Shown here piece after piece: positions 22,866 to 33,985 of a stretch of 64,000 nt of DNA (position 1 is the first letter of the stretch; each line of letters opens with the position of its first letter). A program made the position numbers and the translations under genes. Origin of the DNA: Lates calcarifer (taxonomy: Eukaryota > Chordata > Actinopteri > Centropomidae). The stretch lies in contig NC_066837.1 in NCBI RefSeq assembly GCF_001640805.2, forward strand, positions 22,839,804 to 22,903,803, in the 5' to 3' direction. A model generated the notes under the pieces. The model had not been told where the DNA came from, did no database searches, and saw only the letters and a program-made list of their open reading frames with translations.

Positions 22866-23179
22866 TGCACTTGGTACCACTTTAGTGTCATTTTTCAATG
22901 TGCAGAGGCAGTGTATTTTTTTTTTTTTAATGAACAAAGCACTACATTTATTAATGGTAGTAGAGTTGCCAAGAGGTGGTTGGGTTGGATGGCAGGTGTA
23001 CAAAGGACAAAACAAGACTGGAATTCACATCCAGAGTACCTTCTATGGTTAGGTTTAGGCAGACAACAGGCTCATGCAGTCCTCTTAACTCATATCAACT
23101 TTCAATGCGGCAGAGAACATTGGAAGTCGGTTGGACCACCCTGCATGTTGAGAAATGACACTAAAGCAGTATCCACTGC
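22866..23179. repeat. Fold-back (MITE-like) element with 37-bp inverted ends
   Basis: The 37 bases at 22866-22902 are an imperfect reverse complement of 23143-23179; the core 'aatgacactaaag' is exact. The interior holds 'tggttaggtttaggcagaca', a phrase common in fish repeats, and an open frame with no recognisable domain. I see no transposase. The likeliest reading is a non-autonomous DNA transposon or old fold-back repeat. Confidence 0.5.
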
Positions 23180-23964
23180 TTTAGGAGTGAGACTGGGTTG
23201 GATCAGCAATCAAATATCAAAGGTACAAACCTGTACTCATAAAAACTTCAAGAGAAACATTAACTATGAGCCCCAAAGTTCATTTTGTCACAAAACAAGG
23301 ACACAATCTGCAGCTGTATATCAAGTCACTTCTGTGTCAGTTTTTAAGATTTGCAACATGGACTAGCTTCTCCTCCATGGTAACAGTGCCCAAGGAGTAT
23401 TGTAGTATTTAGATAAAATAACTGAAACTAGTGGTCACAACATAAACCTATAGGGTAGTTACATAATCTGGGTTACTAGAGACTAATTGTATCAAATTTC
23501 TCATCAAACTCTCAGAAGGAGCCAAACAACCAAATGCAGTATAGTCATTCAGGTAATAAACTGAACTCTAAATTGTCTTCAGTGTGATTTCTGATGATTA
23601 TAGAATGATTAAAGGTACAGTAAAGCCAAGTGACAGTTTTTCAGGTTTGCATAAAGACATAAATGAGCTTTTGGTTTTCACTATATTGATGTATTCCAGA
23701 AATAATCCTCTAATTTGTCCACAAGTATCTGTAATCAAAATCTACTTTTTTTTAAAAGGTAGATTATGTAGTACAGTTAAGTATAGAGTGACTGAGCCCT
23801 TAAACAGTACACAAGGAGCATGATTCACTTTTCCCTCTGACTGAGAGCTGACCCCCCTGTGTCTCCTTCACCACCACCACCACCACCCCGCTCCCCCCAG
23901 CTGACACCAGATGTTACACCACAAGAGCACAGAAGTTGGCCAGAACCCAACTCTGAGATAAGGA

Positions 23965-23966
<2 letters not shown>

Positions 23967-24018
<52 letters not shown>
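23967..24018. repeat. (CA)n microsatellite
   Basis: Twenty-six perfect CA units, followed by interrupted CA tracts to about 24150. Open frames read through here are artefacts of the repeat. Confidence 0.95.
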
Positions 24019-24021
<3 letters not shown>

Positions 24022-24852
24022 TGCATGCACACACACACACATGCCTGCACACCCACCACCTACACATTTTTCTCCCTCACAAAGCTTGTGACATGAGCCA
24101 AAACCAACAAAATGAAGTGCGTATACACACACGCATGCACGTACACACACACAGGATACAGGACTGAGGAGGGATGTTGTGTGTGACATGGTGAACAATG
24201 AGTTGCTGACAAATTCCCTTAAACAGGTTTGACCTTAAATATGGAAAACAATGCCAGTTTGCAGTTCCAGGCTAGTTTTCATGTCGTGCTTAAACAGGAC
24301 TGTATTAATTTCTTGCTCATTTTATTTGGTTAACCACAAGGCCAGTTAGATCAAACGCGTGAGTGACTAAATAAAAAACATTGCAATTTAAATAGCATAT
24401 TATCGCTTACAATTCTCTTTTGCCTCTGAAAGAATAAGTGTCTAAAATCTGTAATTGACAGACAATGACAGAAAGCTACTATGAATATTTGATGCTACAA
24501 GCAATTATTTTGAAAACAAGGGAATCATGAAACCACTGTGGCTGTTTCTACTGGTTAACATGCAAAATCATATCCATAATACATGAATAATACCAAATAC
24601 ATACTCTGACTGTACTGTACTGGATAACTTGACTGTAGCTTGATTTTATCATGATGGATTATTTCTGACACTGATGGAAAATATTATTTGCAAAGTGCTT
24701 GATGTGAATGTTGACTTATGGTGGGACACGAAAACAGTAACTGTACACCTTTTCTGTTTGTATTAGGATACAAAATAACTGGCATGATTGAGGTTAGACC
24801 TGTAGGCAGTTATGTCATACACAAATAATACATGGAGATGGATACACACAAG

Positions 24853-24960
24853 CACACACACACACACACACACACACATGGTACATGCACACTCCACACT
24901 CCTACAAAGAGATCCCCACAGACCAACAGACACAGAAGTAGAGACACACACACACACACA
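24853..24960. repeat. Interrupted (CA)n tracts upstream of keratin gene 3
   Basis: CA runs at 24853-24878 and 24942-24960 are separated by complex sequence. They lie 250-360 bases before the keratin 3 start codon. Confidence 0.85.
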
Positions 24961-25029
24961 TTCCATAACACTTTCCTCACAGGAGTGGAAAGAAACCAAA
25001 CCCTGGAGGTTCTGCCAAGCCTGTGGCTG

Positions 25030-25110
25030 AAGTATAAAGGAAAACTCCCTCCTTCCCTCTCTCCCTCTCTCCTCCCAGCCAGGCCCGCCCCAGGTCCGGC
25101 ACTATATCAA
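25030..25110 (+). promoter_or_regulatory. Proximal promoter of keratin gene 3
   Basis: There are two candidate TATA boxes: TATAAAG at 25033-25039 and TATATCAA at 25103-25110. A CCCGCCCC GC box and a pyrimidine-rich stretch lie between them. The second TATA is about 105 bases from the ATG at 25213 and is followed by a plausible short leader. I favour the second on spacing. Confidence 0.5.
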
Positions 25111-25212
25111 GAGCCTGCCTCCCTTTATCAAACTCCACAGTCCTGCTACAGTCTTCAGCTGTACAACGGTCCTTTCTCCTCGTGTTCTCTCTTGACCAGC
25201 AGACAGTCAGCC

Positions 25213-28118
25213 ATGATGTATAACCCCAGTGGTTCCATAATAATGCGACAGAGCCGCAGCTACACATCAAGTGCGCCTGTTCACAAGGCTCACAGTGTGT
25301 CAGGACTCAGCTATAGGTCAGCTCCTCGCGTCTCCGCCGTCTCCATGCGCACTGTCTCCTCTGGGTTTGGTGGTAAGCATGGGGGCTGGCAGCAGCATGG
25401 GGGTCGGTGGTGGCTTCGATCTGTCCAGCGCCCTGGACCAGAGCACCATCCATCTGAATGAGAAGGCCACCATGCAGAACCTGAATGACCGTCTGGCCTC
25501 CTACCTGGACAAGGTTCGCTCTCTGGAGGCAGCCAATGCCAAGCTGGAGAAGCAGATCAGAGAGTACTACGAGCAGAAGGGCCCTGCAGCAGAGAGAGAC
25601 TACAGCAACTACTGGGCCATAATCAATGACCTGAAGGACAAGGTATAGTGTGTGCCAGCCTCAACAGCTTTAACACCAGATAAGTCAAATGTTTGCAGTG
25701 CTGTTAATGATTATCAAGGGAGGATTTTAAGGTAGAAGTATGAATCTATCTAAAACTAGAGACTGCATAATCTGTTGTGCCACTGAATACTTGGTTTTTT
25801 GATGGATAGTAAACAGTGACGTATAGTTTCTCGAAGCTTGTGGGGCTTCAAAGTGTGATGTGTCTGATGTAGCCTAGAGGCGCATGAAGTGAACTGATGT
25901 ATCAGTGAGTAATAAAACCAGTCTATACTACTGCACGACTGAGTAATCAACTATTTAAGTGAAACCACCTCCCACTGTTGTTGCTATCTTAAGATTGCTG
26001 CTGCCACCATCGGCAATGCCAACATCCTGCTCCAGATTGACAACTCCAAACTGGCTGCTGACGACTTCAAGACCAAGTAAGTATGAATCCTCATACTTTT
26101 CTGCAGGCCTATCTGCACCTTGTGGATGTCAAACAAGAAGGAGAAGTTCTATTCATTGCTGATCAGTGTTTTCTCCTTTCCAAACTGTTTAGATATGAGC
26201 ATGAGCTGATGATGCGCCAGTCAGTTGAGGCTGACATCGCCAACCTGCGCCGCCTGCTTGACCAGACCACCCTGACGAAGGCTGACCTGGAGATGCAGAT
26301 CGAAGGTCTGCAGGATGAGCTGGCCTACCTCAAGAAGAATCACGCAGAGGTGATGGATGCGCTTCCTCCAGTCAAAATGATTACTGCTTGCCATGACAAC
26401 CTGCTTCAACACACCTGTAGAGTTCCACAACTCTATCAACAGACTTTAATGCTGAGTTTATTCTCCTCTTGTTGTTTAGGAGCTGGCAGCACTGCGGTCT
26501 CAGCTTACTGGCACAGTCAATGTGGAGGTTGATGCTGCACCTCAGCAGGACCTCAACAAAATCTTGGATGAGGTCCGCGCCCAGTACGAAGCCATCACTG
26601 ATAAACATCGTCGCGACCAGGAGTCCTGGTTTAATGAGAAGGTGAAAAGATTTTCCCATAAACAGAATCACTACATCCCACACTTTGCAAATGACTGGGT
26701 TTACTCCCTTAGCAGAGTAACCTGTAATTAAACACAATCTCCTGTGAAAGTAAGACAAGCGATCACCAAGCCTTCTAACTGTGACTTTATTTCTCGCTCT
26801 AGTCGGCAGCCCTGACCAAGGAGGTGGCCATCAGCACAGAGACAATCCAAACGTCCAAGACAGAGATTGGTGACCTGCGGCGCACACTGCAGGGCCTGGA
26901 GATCGAGCTGCAGTCTCAGCTCAGCATGGTGAGAAAAAAAAAACCCTTAAACGAAAGCCATCTGTTCACATCTCACTGATCTTGCCTTATATGAGCAAAA
27001 TCCCCAGATCCCTGTCTTGTCAAGGGGAAATGGAGAAACAGACAATGATAGAGGGCAAAGAGGATAGAGGAGGGTAAAAGGAAGGAGGCTTTATTGAAAG
27101 AGAGAAGGGAGGGAGAGAGAGAGATAAGAATGATGGGAGCTGTGGAGAGAAGGGGAGGAGCTCCTGCTGAGGAAAACATTTCACAGACATCTGCTCAAAT
27201 TCTGGAAGGCATGAAAGAGTTTGACGAAAACTGCAGGAATGTTGAACTGGGTAACCCAAAAGTCTTACTCCCATAGATTATCTGTGCCAAACTGGAGTTA
27301 ATCATTCAGTACTCACTGGGAGAGCAGCACACTACTTCTGTTCAACTATGGAAGAGCAGCTAAATAACACATGTATTTAAAAGCTTATACATATTCCTCT
27401 GCTAATTATTCTTCCGTAAAGGAAAGCAGACATGCTTTTGTGTCTGTCTGACATATATAAACCAGGGTGTGGCTGGTGGTTACAGACTATAGATAAGGTA
27501 TCAGTCAACTGTCACAAAAGGTTCATTACAGTAAATTGGCTTACAAGCATGAAGAAAATATATGTGTTGCAATTCATATGCATGAATTCAGCTACTTTTT
27601 TCTTTCACTCTCTACCAGAAAGGGGCTCTGGAGAACACGTTAGCAGAGACAGAGAATCGTTACAGCGCCATGCTCGCTGGCTACCAGAACACAATCAACA
27701 TGCTTGAAGCTGAGCTAGCCAACATGCGAGCCAGCATTGAGCAGCAGGGCCAGGATTATAAGATGCTGCTGGACATCAAGACCAGGCTGGAGCAAGAGAT
27801 TGCAACCTACAGGAGCCTGCTGGAAACAGAGGAGTCCAGGTAGACACAATGATACAAAATGCTAATGCTAATTATTTAGAAGATAACGCACATGACAGCT
27901 CCTCTCACTGTTTTTCCTCTGCTTTTTTCTTCCCTCTCCTTCATTTTAGACCCATTGGTTCAGGTGAGTGACGTCTGTGTTACCAAGACATTGCATAAAC
28001 ACAGTGTAGTTTCTGTAATAAAAGCTCAGAGCACTGCAATCATGATTTTTTCCCCTTCTTTTTAACAGGGGGCTCAAAGACCACAGTCACAACCACCACT
28101 GTGCGCACTTCCAGCTAG
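25213..28118 (+). CDS. Type I keratin, 8 coding exons, with a one-base frameshift in the head
   Basis: Acidic epithelial keratin. Exons: 25213-25642, 25994-26076, 26193-26349, 26480-26641, 26803-26928, 27619-27839, 27950-27963, 28069-28118. Rod exons are 83/157/162/126/221 bp as in its neighbours. The head from ATG 25213 (another ATG is at 25216) reads in one frame to [11 protein letters not shown]. It then continues in the next frame as [15 protein letters not shown]. Exon 1 is 430 bp (one over a multiple of three), and dropping one A of the AA at 25375-25376 joins the two parts perfectly, giving 413 residues. As written, translation would stop near 25461. The rod is intact: [20 protein letters not shown] at the start and [19 protein letters not shown] at the end. 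The short tail ends TTTTVRTSS. An ATG at 25379 could give a head-truncated protein. The exact orthologue is not assigned. Confidence 0.9.
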
Positions 28119-28193
28119 GAGGTCCAACTGGCAGGACAAGCTGTTCTCGGACACACACATACACACACAGACACACACACACACACTCTGACT

Positions 28194-28199
28194 AATAAA
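28194..28199 (+). terminator. Poly(A) signal of keratin gene 3
   Basis: AATAAA lies 76 bases after the TAG stop, just after an interrupted CA repeat. A second AATAAA at 28363-28368, followed by TG-rich sequence, is an alternative and may be the main site. Confidence 0.55.
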
Positions 28200-28399
28200 A
28201 GCTGTTACACGAGATGAGATGAGTGAAGCTGTACTGAAAAAATCTGAGATAAGATGAAAAAGAAGCCCGTGTTTAAAGCTCATGTATGAAAAAACATTTG
28301 CAATTAAGAAGAAACGCCTGATGTACTGTATGTGTGTGTTTGTGTGTGTTACCTGTCTGAAAAATAAATCTGCTGGTGAACATAAGAGTTGTGTTTTGT

Positions 28400-31300
28400 G
28401 ACTTTGCTGGTCTTTTATAGAAAAAAAAGAAAAAGAGTCTACATCTTTTTCCATGACATCGCTCTGTTTATGCAGTTGTCATGGCAACTGCATTACATTC
28501 TGGGAGGTGGGATATGGGGTGGCGGAAATGTATGTTATGTAACAGGGGCTGTTGTCAGGAAAGGGTGAACAATGGTTAACTGCTCCAGTGTGTAAAGCAT
28601 TAGGATGTAGAGAAAGAAGCAGCTCAGAAAGCCGGGCTGAGCCTGATGCTCTCGAAACTACAACAGCACAAGAAAACTTTCAGAAAAGTGCAAGTTACGT
28701 GACCAAATAAAGCACATGACCCCAGGGCTTGCCCAAAGAGGGTTTTTTAAACAAGACACACCCAAATGGTTGACTAATCTTTGCCCTGGAGGCTTTTTCA
28801 ACAGTGTAACATGAAGTCTGTCACCTAGTAACAAGAACACACATGGCTCAGGACAGAAACACTGAGTGAAAATGCAAACACTGACTAACTGAACAAAGAG
28901 AGTCATTGTAGCAACAGGTGCTATGCTGCACTTTGGCCCTTTTACGAACTGTAATTGATAGCAAATAACCAATGAGCTGTTATGATAAAGTATTGTTAAG
29001 GGTGGGGTTACTCGGCTGCTGGTGACTTAATGTAGCCTAGGTTTTGTGTGGAAGAGAGGCAGGGAATTATGTCCATGTGGTGTGTATTTGTGTGGGTTAG
29101 AGAGAGTGAAGCAGAGGGGGAGTGAAAGTTGTACATGAGCCTTTGCACTCTGTACAGGTCAATAGTTACAGCTTCTAAAATTACAGTGAAATTCTGTGAA
29201 GACTTCATAATTCTCAAATGATGGTGTAATGTTAGTTTTGGAGGGGAGAGAGCTTATTAAGGATCAGATTGCAAAATCCAGCCCCCTCTGTGGAGCTTCA
29301 CTCACCCATATTTGGAGCGATTTTGTTGCACATCAGCATCTCCTCCACATTGTTATAATGATAGTTGATGACAAAGCCCTTCCAGTCATGCTTGTAATTT
29401 GATATGAAAATTCAAAGCAGAAGTCATAAAAAGATGTTGCACCAACATCAGACCATTTTACCCAGATGAGTGTTAAACCCAGTGGGCCTGTCAAGGGCAA
29501 ACTGTGCACAGCCATAACTGAACATCTGATTACAACCAAACTAATGCCAAACCTGATGAGTTCTTTTGAAGGTGTTACTTTCTGACATTTTAGATATGTT
29601 TGTGTGCATATGCACTATTTTGTCTTTAAAGTCTTTTACCACGTTTAAAATATGTCATGATGTCTCTTTTTTCAATAACTGGTTTAAGATTCAGTGGTTT
29701 TCTGTGGAGGATACAGACCAATAGCTTAAAGTCTCCTAATGTGCATAACAATGTTCATTATGACAGTCCAAAGCTTTTTTAAGTTATATGTCAGTAGGTG
29801 ATTACAGGCTATATTACATGCATTTGAGAATATGAGAATCTAAAGGGTTTAGTAATTAACTGCATAATGGCTAGACAAAGCTTGAGCAATAAAAGAATTG
29901 TTTGACATTTTGAGAAACATGCTTATATTCTTAGTCTTTTTGCTGTCAAGATAAGGTGTCATACCGCCATCTGAGACAGGCCCTGGACCTCACTTTTATC
30001 AGGCAGCTTCATGAATGATTACTGAGCCATCCACCTCGGCTACATAACTGGAAATGGGAGCGGTTGGAGGATTTGCTTCAATTTGTAACAGAGCCTCACC
30101 TTGGCATAATAATGAGCTGTCATAAAAAATAAACTGTCAGGAAATTTTTTATTAGAATGTCTGCACGTGGCACCACAAAGGAATATGATGGGAAGCAGTG
30201 CCAAGTTGCCAACAGACAACTCTGTATGTTTGACTTGTTGTGGCTGCCTGCCATTCAAGGCCAGCCTGAGGCGAGCAGAGTGAGATCATGGGAGAAGAAA
30301 AGAAGATGTCACTCACTTGATGTCATGAAATACTTTGGATGTACAAGAGTTCAATTCAGTCAATTAATGACAAGATCAGTGCAAGAACATGAAAACCAGT
30401 GTGGTTTGGATGCTTTGATGCTCTCTGTCTTGATATTGTAAAACTGAGGAAGCAACAGGAACTTTCCCACGATGGGTGCAACCCTTTCTTGTCTTTAGTT
30501 CTAAGTCACAGTGTGTTGTTCACAACTTACTGTAACCAGTGGTTAAAGGTTCAGAGTTACACAGAAAATAATTTGTTGATTTATTGAATTAAAAAGTAGG
30601 TCTTGTAAAAAAAAAAAAAAACTCACTTGAACGTGGGCCTGCTCTTCAGTGTGGTATTTTACAAAATGACATTTAGCTTTCATATCAGTGAAATGTTTAG
30701 TTAAGTATTAGTCATATCTACAACAGTTAAACCAGAGGCTGACGTCCGTATCAGCAGGAATGTGTCTGTCTCAGGGTCAGAAAGTCCATTAAGGGGCTGG
30801 AGAGAGAAGGAACATTCTTCACTCGGCTGGCGGACTCTATTCTGGAGCAGTGTTAGGTTTGACACACAAGCTGAGAGGAATGCCTAACCTCTTTGCTAAA
30901 GGTCTCAGAAACCATATGGCACTGGATCTTTTCTGTGAAAGTTTTCAAACTGTGCCCTCTCTAGAGAGTGGAACAGGACCAAATACATTTCAGGGGCTTT
31001 CAGGTTCTGCCAAGCATGAGACAGATGTGAATTTTCATCCATTTGCATGGCTGTGAGGTTGGTCATCCTGTGCAAGCAAGAACAGTCACTGTCAGTCCAT
31101 TCCCACCATTCAGATACTGTTACCAGGGTTGGGTATCGTCTCGTAACCCTTGTTGTTTTAATAAGAAAGCATGTGGGTCTGACTGGGTACTGTGGGATGG
31201 CTAAAAGGTGGGGGATTAACAGGTAGAGCTGGTTTGAGGAACCACGCCCTACTTACTACATACTGCATATTTGGGCAGGGCTCACAATGCTTACAACAGC

Positions 31301-33440
31301 TTAACAGTATTCTATATTCAATGAATGATACCATAAAAGACTGAGCTTATACAAAGGATATGTTTGATCCTGTAGCATTTTTCTGCATTGACTGTATGAC
31401 AGATTCTTCAAATCACATTCACTTATAAAGCCTCCCATGGGCAGGGTGGATGTGTACTGGAGCATAACCCAGCATGCACTAGGTGGAGAAACCCAAACTT
31501 AGACACAGTATGTGTTTAAAGAAACACATTCTGTTGAAATCCCTGTTAAGATACACAAAACTCAGAGAGTAAGTATCCAGTGAAAGAACTACTGATCAAA
31601 ACCACTCAGAGGCAGAGTGAGGCACATTTTCCCTACAAAACTGCTACTGCTGCTACTGTAGGGTGACTATGATTTTCCAAACTCTGTAAGTTTGTGTGAA
31701 GGCTTGCAATAAACTTGAACAAAAGTGCATTCATTGCACCAATTGTAAAAAAAACCTGATATTCTGTATGCAGTACTATCTAACAAATGTTAGGAGGGGG
31801 AAAAAGCTCAGCAACAACTAAAATGCCCATTGGGGCAACTAGAAATTAAATAAAAACATATTTATATATTGGCACTGATCAGTAAACATAAAGTGTTGCC
31901 AGCATACTGAGATGTACCGTAGGTGATTTGGCCACAGACTGAACAGGGCACCTCCCTTCTCTTACAAGAGTTAATACAACACTGCCACCAGCTGCTGGTC
32001 TCCTGTACTTTTAAATAATCAGGTTGTTGTTGCTCACAAACATTAGACACCTAATAAAACCTGATTTAAACCTGTAGAGACAGATGTTGCACCTTGTGAC
32101 AGCCACAGTGATTTATCATGTCTGAAACTGGTGTAATGTTCAGGCAACTGCCAAAAACACATGCATCATAGTTTCTCAACACTTTGGCAGTAAGTTGAAA
32201 CTTGGATGAAGTGTCAATTTGAAGAAAACATCTTACAAAGATGATAATTTAAGGACTGATTTATTTAGCAAATGCATCTGTTTTTTGAGGATATTTTGTT
32301 CAGAGCCATTAAAGCATGAGCTATGGGTTCCTGTGTTTACATTAGTATAGAGATTGAACAAAGTATATGTGATATGATGCTACGTGGGCTCTATTGTTTA
32401 AACAACATCTCAAACTGAAGTGAGGGGGCTAATTGGTTTAGTACTGCTAGCTCAACTCAATAATAGTGCACAAAGAACAATTAAACAACTCTGAAATTGT
32501 TTTAAAAGTTGTAGTTTAGTTGACCCAAGTACTCCCTGGCCACAGCAACTATCTAGCCTGACCATGCAATAGACTGGGTCAACTAAACCTTTTAAAAAGC
32601 AACTTCTTCAATTGAAATGATGTGCGACAATGTTCATGCTATGAAGAATTTTCTAGCTCAACAATACTGCCATCTAGAGGGCAAGAGCAATAATGCCTTA
32701 CAGTAGGACATGGCTGCGATGACCAAGAAACCTTCAGGAGCTGCACATGTCATGTTCCCCAATACATGTTCTAATGGTTTGCAATGGCTCAACATCATTT
32801 TGTGACAGTAGGGCTGTTATCTAGACTTACAGTATACAAAATGCAGTCTAACTCACAGTGCTGTGTTAGATTCAGTGCCTCAGTGACAACCTGGATCAGA
32901 GGTTAGGAAAGTGGGAGAGGTAAGTGAGTATCCTGAGTGAGTGTTTTCCCCCAGCCCAGTGCACAGACAGTTCTTCCTTCCACCATGGTGTGAGTTACAT
33001 TCTCCACTAACACACTGACAGCACCAATGCTTTGTCGTCTAAAGTCAAGATCAAGTATTATATCATTACCAACATTAAAAGTGCTATACAGAAGTTTTTG
33101 CTATTGCTGCATAGCTGACACTATCATTTATCAGCTGTTTACTTACCAAGAGCTTCAGCCACCCCTGCCTTTACAAGAGGTTAGAATATGCCCTCTAGCC
33201 AGCACCCCCTGGGTCTCTGGGTGGCATTATGAAACAGGACAGGCTGGGGCTAGCTGGTTAGCATGCTAACCTCAGTGGAAGAAAAGAAGTGATAGAAAAG
33301 TGTGTACTAGTGTGTACTAGTGTAACACTAGTGTGACTTTCCACCGCTGGAGGCAGCTCTTGGTGAGTAAAGGACTGAGGTTCGATGCTCGTTTTGAGTC
33401 TTTAAAAATGTAACTTGAAAGATAGAGGACACATCAAAGC
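28400..33440. other. Intergenic region between keratin gene 3 and smap1
   Basis: I find no gene. Short open frames here have no family features. Contents are a fragment of the 22310-type repeat at 29885-29960, an A run at 30608-30621, and a small palindromic repeat (TGTGTACTAG repeats with ACTAGTGTAACACTAGT) at 33298-33335. Confidence 0.55.
29885..29960 (+). repeat. Fragment of the 22310-type fish repeat
   Basis: 'aagaattgtttgacattttg', 'agaaacatgcttatattctt' and 'agtctttttgctgtcaag' correspond to the opening of the repeat family seen at 22310 and 9990. The remainder is too diverged to place. Confidence 0.4.
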
Positions 33441-33446
33441 AAATTA

Positions 33447-33452
33447 TTTATT
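33447..33452 (-). terminator. Possible poly(A) signal of smap1
   Basis: TTTATT on the plus strand (AATAAA on the minus strand) lies about 535 bases beyond the smap1 stop codon. It is the first clear candidate I noticed in that direction, and other variants are possible. Confidence 0.35.
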
Positions 33453-33985
33453 ATCACTTTAATTTTATAGGGGAACCACAAGTACTTTAAAAGAAGGTTA
33501 TACAGCGCTGTACATTTGGGAGTAGTACTGACAGACTTGATAGTCATATCTTCTCCCTTTAAATACGATTCATTTAAATGTTCTATAATCTTATAATGAT
33601 ACAGTGATACAATAAAAGCTTGTGTAACTGGTCCTGCAGCTTTTCTGATATGTCGATATCATTTTTGTTGGGACTGTTATTTCCTTGTCATTTTTTTCCA
33701 AAAAAGGAAAATAAAAGTTATGATCAAAAACCATACGACAGGCAGAAACTGCCAGGCTGTAATCCTGCATGACTCCCAATTCACTCACACAATAGAGAGA
33801 AAGAGAGACAGAGAAAGGGAGAGGGGGAAAAAAAAAAGAGATACAATTTTTATGTTCCAAAGGCTGGTCTGTGATGGAAATGGGCATCAGTTCATAGTGA
33901 AGAACAGAGAAGCACAAGATACAATTTTTGCACTTTCTGCAACCTCGACTCTTACTCTGCCCGACCATCCGACCCGCTAAAAGGC

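Larger units (their letters stand above)
13090..25020. other. 12-kb intergenic region between head-to-head keratin genes 2 and 3
   Basis: I see no coding exon. Open frames are short, carry no recognisable domain, and several arise from microsatellites. The region contains several interspersed repeats (about 14000, 15240, 19440, 22030, 22310 and 22866), a C-rich quadruplex motif at 16986-17007, a candidate CTCF site at 17938-17950, long T runs (14956-14978, 15780-15793, 22918-22929) and CA microsatellites near 23967 and 24853. It would be the shared upstream region of the two divergent keratins, so epithelial enhancers could be here. I cannot point to one. Confidence 0.6.

Noticed and set aside
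23825..24198. Overlapping open frames on both strands
   Set aside because: They are Thr-His and Cys-Val repeats generated by the (CA)n microsatellite.
25374..25393. A 20-base GTAAGC...CAG stretch that could be a tiny intron explaining the keratin 3 frameshift
   Set aside because: Removing 20 bases does not restore the frame, and an intron that short is not spliceable in vertebrates.
25271..25648. Open frame covering keratin 3 exon 1 from 25271
   Set aside because: It opens at a GTG, not an ATG. Its first 35 residues are not keratin-like, whereas the other frame from ATG 25213 is. It is the second half of the frameshifted exon, not a separate start.
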